Source: Bacteroidaceae bacterium
Lineage (GTDB): Bacteria; Bacteroidota; Bacteroidia; Bacteroidales; Bacteroidaceae
Assembly: GCA_017464815.1 (NCBI GenBank)
Contig: JAFTYI010000031.1
Coordinates: forward strand, 62,001-126,000
DNA: 64,000 nucleotides
Direction: 5' to 3'
The notes below the pieces were generated by a model that saw nothing but the letters and a program-made list of their open reading frames with translations, did no database searches and was not told the DNA's origin. The position numbers were made by a program, and so were the translations under genes. Below, one piece after another: positions 61,897 through 64,000 of the stretch (positions within the stretch are counted from its first letter, which is position 1; each line of letters starts with the position of its first letter).

Positions 61897-62100
61897 CATC
61901 ATTTTATATGGAAACGTGATAATTTATAGTTAAAAAAGCTTTCCTCTATTGTGCTCTGTTCTTTTGCTGATATGGGATGGGCCTTTTAAGCTGCTGATAA
62001 ACAAAGAGGTAGATATGCTTCCTCCTATTGTGAAACCCCGTATATAATTGAGGCGTTTAATAAAGATTTGTTTTAATTTTGCAACTCGGATGTCTTGCGT

Positions 62101-62166
62101 ATCAGCATCTGTGATGCGCTTTTATGTGTTTGATTGCGAGCTGTTTATTGCATCACAGATGCTGAT
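62101..62166. repeat. 17-bp inverted repeat
   Basis: ATCAGCATCTGTGATGC (62101-62117) is perfectly complementary to 62150-62166, with a 32-base loop. No T tract. Confidence 0.75.
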
Positions 62167-62232
62167 GCTCATGCCTTCCTCGTTGCAAACGAGGAAGGAC
62201 GGGCTGTCATTTGCGGCACGAAGGGGACGGAG

Positions 62233-62337
62233 CTATAAATCTTTTGTCATTTTCCCTTCATTTGCAAGTTTCAGTAATGGGATGTCCCCTTTGCTGTCGC
62301 CATAGGCGTAGAGGTAATAATCCTCTCGGCAGGGGGA
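62233..62337 (-). pseudogene. 3' remnant of a HAD-IB phosphatase gene
   Basis: Reading from just after the acyltransferase stop to a TAG at 62233 gives CREDYYLYAYGDSKGDIPLL then KLANEGKMTKDL. YAYGDSKGD is motif IV of HAD subfamily IB (SerB-like) phosphatases, near their C-terminus. The remnant is in the same frame as the acyltransferase and follows its stop codon directly, so the junction looks like a deletion or insertion that removed the front of the HAD gene. Confidence 0.7.
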
Positions 62338-63279
62338 CTAAAAACTGAGAACCTTCTCTTTTCCGAAGAACCATTGGGAAATGCCGCATTTGTCCATTCC
62401 CCATGCGATGGCAAAACTTCCTGAAATTGTGAGTGTGACGGTGAATAATGCAAAACAACATCCCGAAGGGTCAAACATAAAGAGAGGTAGGTATATGCGT
62501 GAAAGCATTGTGAACAAAGGCGAAAAAAGCAAAAGGATTAGAGTATTGCGCCCAATGACGTAGGTCGTGCGCTTTATCCTTTCCGACAATTTGGGATATG
62601 CCCATAATGACAGGCTGATGGCCAGATAGGTGATGACGATTCCCGACAGTTTCAATCCTAACAAGTTCTCTTGCCTGCTGCACAGGATAACAAGCGGTAT
62701 GATGCTCCACGGGGATGGTTGGAAGATTGACAGGAATTCCACCTTACATTTTTTGATGCCTATGCCGATGAGGAAATACATGGCATAGCCGAAATTCACC
62801 AGATTCATCCCTTCAGATATCCCCCAAAGACATATTCCCAAGGCGATGAGGAAAGAGAGGGGTGATGACTTGTCTCCAACAGATTTTGCGATGGCGTAGT
62901 GGACGATTCTGCAAACGAGCAATGTGTGCAGATACCAATAAGGACCGACCGGGTCGATGAAAACCCTTTTCAGTATCATCCACAGGCTCAATTCGCCGAT
63001 GTCTTCGCGCACAGGCAAGAATGATGCTCCCAATACGTATCCTGTCTCCATGATGGCATAAGGCACAAACAACCACCAGATGGAGCCGATGAATTGTTTT
63101 CCGGCCTTTTTCTCCGATGACAGATAGCCCGAAAGAATCAAGAAGATGGGCATGTGAAATGTATATACCACCTCCTTCGCATAGGGATAGGAATCGCCTA
63201 TGTATACCAGATGAAAGAGTATCATCAGGACGATGAATAAACTCTTCAGGTAGTCCAGTTGTGGTACATACATTTTCAT
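62338..63279 (-). CDS. Acyltransferase family 3 membrane protein
   Basis: 313 residues, about ten transmembrane helices. The start YVPQLDYLKSLFIVLMILFH, the second-helix text FHMPIFLILSGYL and WYLHTLLVCRIV are typical of Acyl_transf_3 proteins, which acetylate or otherwise acylate surface sugars (O-antigen, capsule, glycans). Target unknown. It is AT-richer than its neighbours, stands alone, and ends against a HAD-phosphatase remnant, all signs of a mobile gene of surface variation. Promoter at 63366-63396. Confidence 0.9.
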   Translation of the reverse strand: MKMYVPQLDYLKSLFIVLMILFHLVYIGDSYPYAKEVVYTFHMPIFLILSGYLSSEKKAGKQFIGSIWWLFVPYAIMETGYVLGASFLPVREDIGELSLWMILKRVFIDPVGPYWYLHTLLVCRIVHYAIAKSVGDKSSPLSFLIALGICLWGISEGMNLVNFGYAMYFLIGIGIKKCKVEFLSIFQPSPWSIIPLVILCSRQENLLGLKLSGIVITYLAISLSLWAYPKLSERIKRTTYVIGRNTLILLLFSPLFTMLSRIYLPLFMFDPSGCCFALFTVTLTISGSFAIAWGMDKCGISQWFFGKEKVLSF

Positions 63280-63365
63280 TCGGTTTAGTTCTGTATGCCG
63301 TTATTTTATCAGAATCATTCTTTGTTTTTAAAGTTATTGTTTCTTGCTGCGCAGTTTTGACGATA

Positions 63366-63396
63366 CAAAGGTAAGGAGGCTTTTTGAAGTGGTCAA
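63366..63396 (-). promoter_or_regulatory. Promoter of the acyltransferase gene
   Basis: TTG (plus 63394-63396), 20 bases, TACCTTTG (63366-63373) on the minus strand, with a leader of about 80 bases. Confidence 0.75.
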
Positions 63397-63565
63397 TAGT
63401 TTTTTGTTTTTGTAAAAGGGGCTGCTTTGTGATGAAGGTTTTTATGGGAGATGTTAAGTTGTTGGCATATAAGCTGAAATGATCTTTCCTTCGTTTGTGG
63501 AGTACCCAAAAAGCTTAGGAGCGAATGTCTCGAGTATGGGGCGGACAATTAACGTCGAACGGTAT

Positions 63566-63601
63566 TCCGTCCACCTACCGTGTTGTCAGTTGGTGGACGG
63601 A
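63566..63601. repeat. 10-bp hairpin
   Basis: TCCGTCCACC (63566-63575) and GGTGGACGGA (63592-63601) are perfect complements with a 16-base loop. It may be the end of the minus-strand remnant just to the right. Confidence 0.6.
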
Positions 63602-63625
63602 GTTTGTAGGACTGTTGGTTGTCGG

Positions 63626-63706
63626 TTACTCATTTACCATCACCTTTCCACTCTCGTGTCGTCCATAGGGATAGGTCACGATGTAGAGGTAGGTGGCGGG
63701 AAAATT
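63626..63706 (-). pseudogene. Possible 3' remnant of a secreted-protein gene
   Basis: 26 codons before a TAA read NFPATYLYIVTYPYGRHESG then KVMVNE, the kind of beta-rich tail (GxYxYxVxxxxGxxxxGKVxV) seen at the ends of type IX-sorted or similar exported proteins. A stop lies only three codons upstream. Too short to be sure. Confidence 0.25.
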
Positions 63707-63833
63707 GTGGTGCTATTTTATTGCACTGTCGTAAGGTACAAATGTTGTGAGCCAATAGGTAGGAAATGTTAAAGTTGTTTTGGGCATAGCCGTTTGGACG
63801 GTGGGATACCTGAAAAAGAGACATGGCAGGCAA

Positions 63834-64000
63834 ATGACAGAAAAGGATTCATTGCTGGACGAGAAGGAGCGGATGCTGGCCTTGAAACAGTCGCTTGTGC
63901 AGGAGATAGAACAGAAACTGTATGACTTGAGGCTTGAACTGGGTCGCCTGAAGGGGACACTGGCCAATCAGTCGAAGACCATGGCCAACTTGAAAGAGGA
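63834..64000 (+). CDS. Coiled-coil protein, C-terminus cut by window edge
   Basis: From ATG 63834 the frame is open to the right edge: MTEKDSLLDEKERMLALKQS, then helical heptads rich in Leu, Glu and Lys. In front of the ATG the same frame continues back to 63759 and spells a hydrophobic stretch plus basic residues (VVLGIAVWTVGYLKKRHGRQ). This is like the membrane helix and coiled coil in the middle of Bacteroidales TPR/LuxR-type regulators, so the gene could be a 5'-truncated piece. Function not assigned. Confidence 0.5.
   Translation, partial: MTEKDSLLDEKERMLALKQSLVQEIEQKLYDLRLELGRLKGTLANQSKTMANLKE

Larger units (their letters stand above)
61773..62232. other. Intergenic region before the PD40 gene
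   Basis: About 460 bp. It has the -7 box TATATTTG (61889-61896), AT-rich DNA and the inverted repeat at 62101-62166. No gene was recognised. Confidence 0.6.
63280..63833. other. Intergenic region near the right edge
   Basis: About 550 bp. It holds the acyltransferase promoter, a perfect 10-bp hairpin (63566-63601), a short possible gene remnant (63626-63706), and open but signal-less codons before the right-edge gene. Confidence 0.55.

Noticed and set aside
1-64000. CRISPR arrays, tRNA or rRNA genes
   Set aside because: No evenly spaced repeat-spacer pattern and no tRNA T-loop or CCA-end signatures were found on either strand.

Overview
The window is chromosomal DNA from a member of the Bacteroidales (Bacteroidota), close to Bacteroides, Phocaeicola or Prevotella; the genus cannot be fixed from sequence alone. 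The evidence is large TonB-dependent receptors with an N-terminal carboxypeptidase-D-like domain, many lipoprotein and secreted carbohydrate-active enzymes, an ATP-type PEP carboxykinase, weak Shine-Dalgarno sites, and repeated promoter boxes of the TAnnTTTG type, several with a TTG 19-20 bases upstream. No tRNA, rRNA or CRISPR array was seen.

Layout. 1-8.5 kb: a TonB-dependent receptor cut by the left edge, a secreted purple-acid-type phosphatase and a second receptor, all on the minus strand, back to back with an OmpR/PhoB-type response regulator and its histidine kinase. The two receptor genes share a 67-bp promoter module (50/67 identical) with 11-bp-phased repeats in place of a -33 box. 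This looks like one activator-driven nutrient regulon, possibly for phosphate esters. 8.7-12.9 kb: rpsO, a GH43 arabinanase-like enzyme, pckA and a small lipoprotein. 13-20.8 kb: a pectin/arabinogalactan enzyme cluster (GH28, GH43_24-like, a GH28-GH43 fusion and a GH43 lipoprotein) without SusC/SusD, into which a RAYT-like transposase gene is set. A CE12 rhamnogalacturonan acetylesterase at 58-59.5 kb and a GH2 lipoprotein at 22.5-25 kb fit the same diet. 20.8-22.2 kb is a repeat-rich gene graveyard with the 3' end of a dead DUF1593-type gene.

25-32 kb holds a DUF2461 protein, the TIGR03915/TIGR03916 DNA-metabolism pair with a cyclophilin between them, a metallophosphoesterase lipoprotein, a CE7-type acetylesterase and a ROK sugar kinase. 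32.3-40.5 kb is a type I restriction-modification operon, hsdM-hsdS-fic-hsdR. The fic gene overlaps both neighbours by 4 bp and carries what looks like a fused VbhA-type antitoxin domain with altered key residues.

41-56.8 kb is a division and cell wall (dcw) operon in the order mraZ, rsmH, ftsL, ftsI, murE, mraY, murD, ftsW, murG, murC, ftsQ, ftsA, ftsZ (murF, murB and ddl absent), with MraZ-type TGGGG repeats in front. It is followed by manC, the CE12 esterase, an outer-membrane barrel protein, a PD40 beta-propeller protein, an acyltransferase abutting a HAD-phosphatase remnant, and the start of a coiled-coil gene cut by the right edge.
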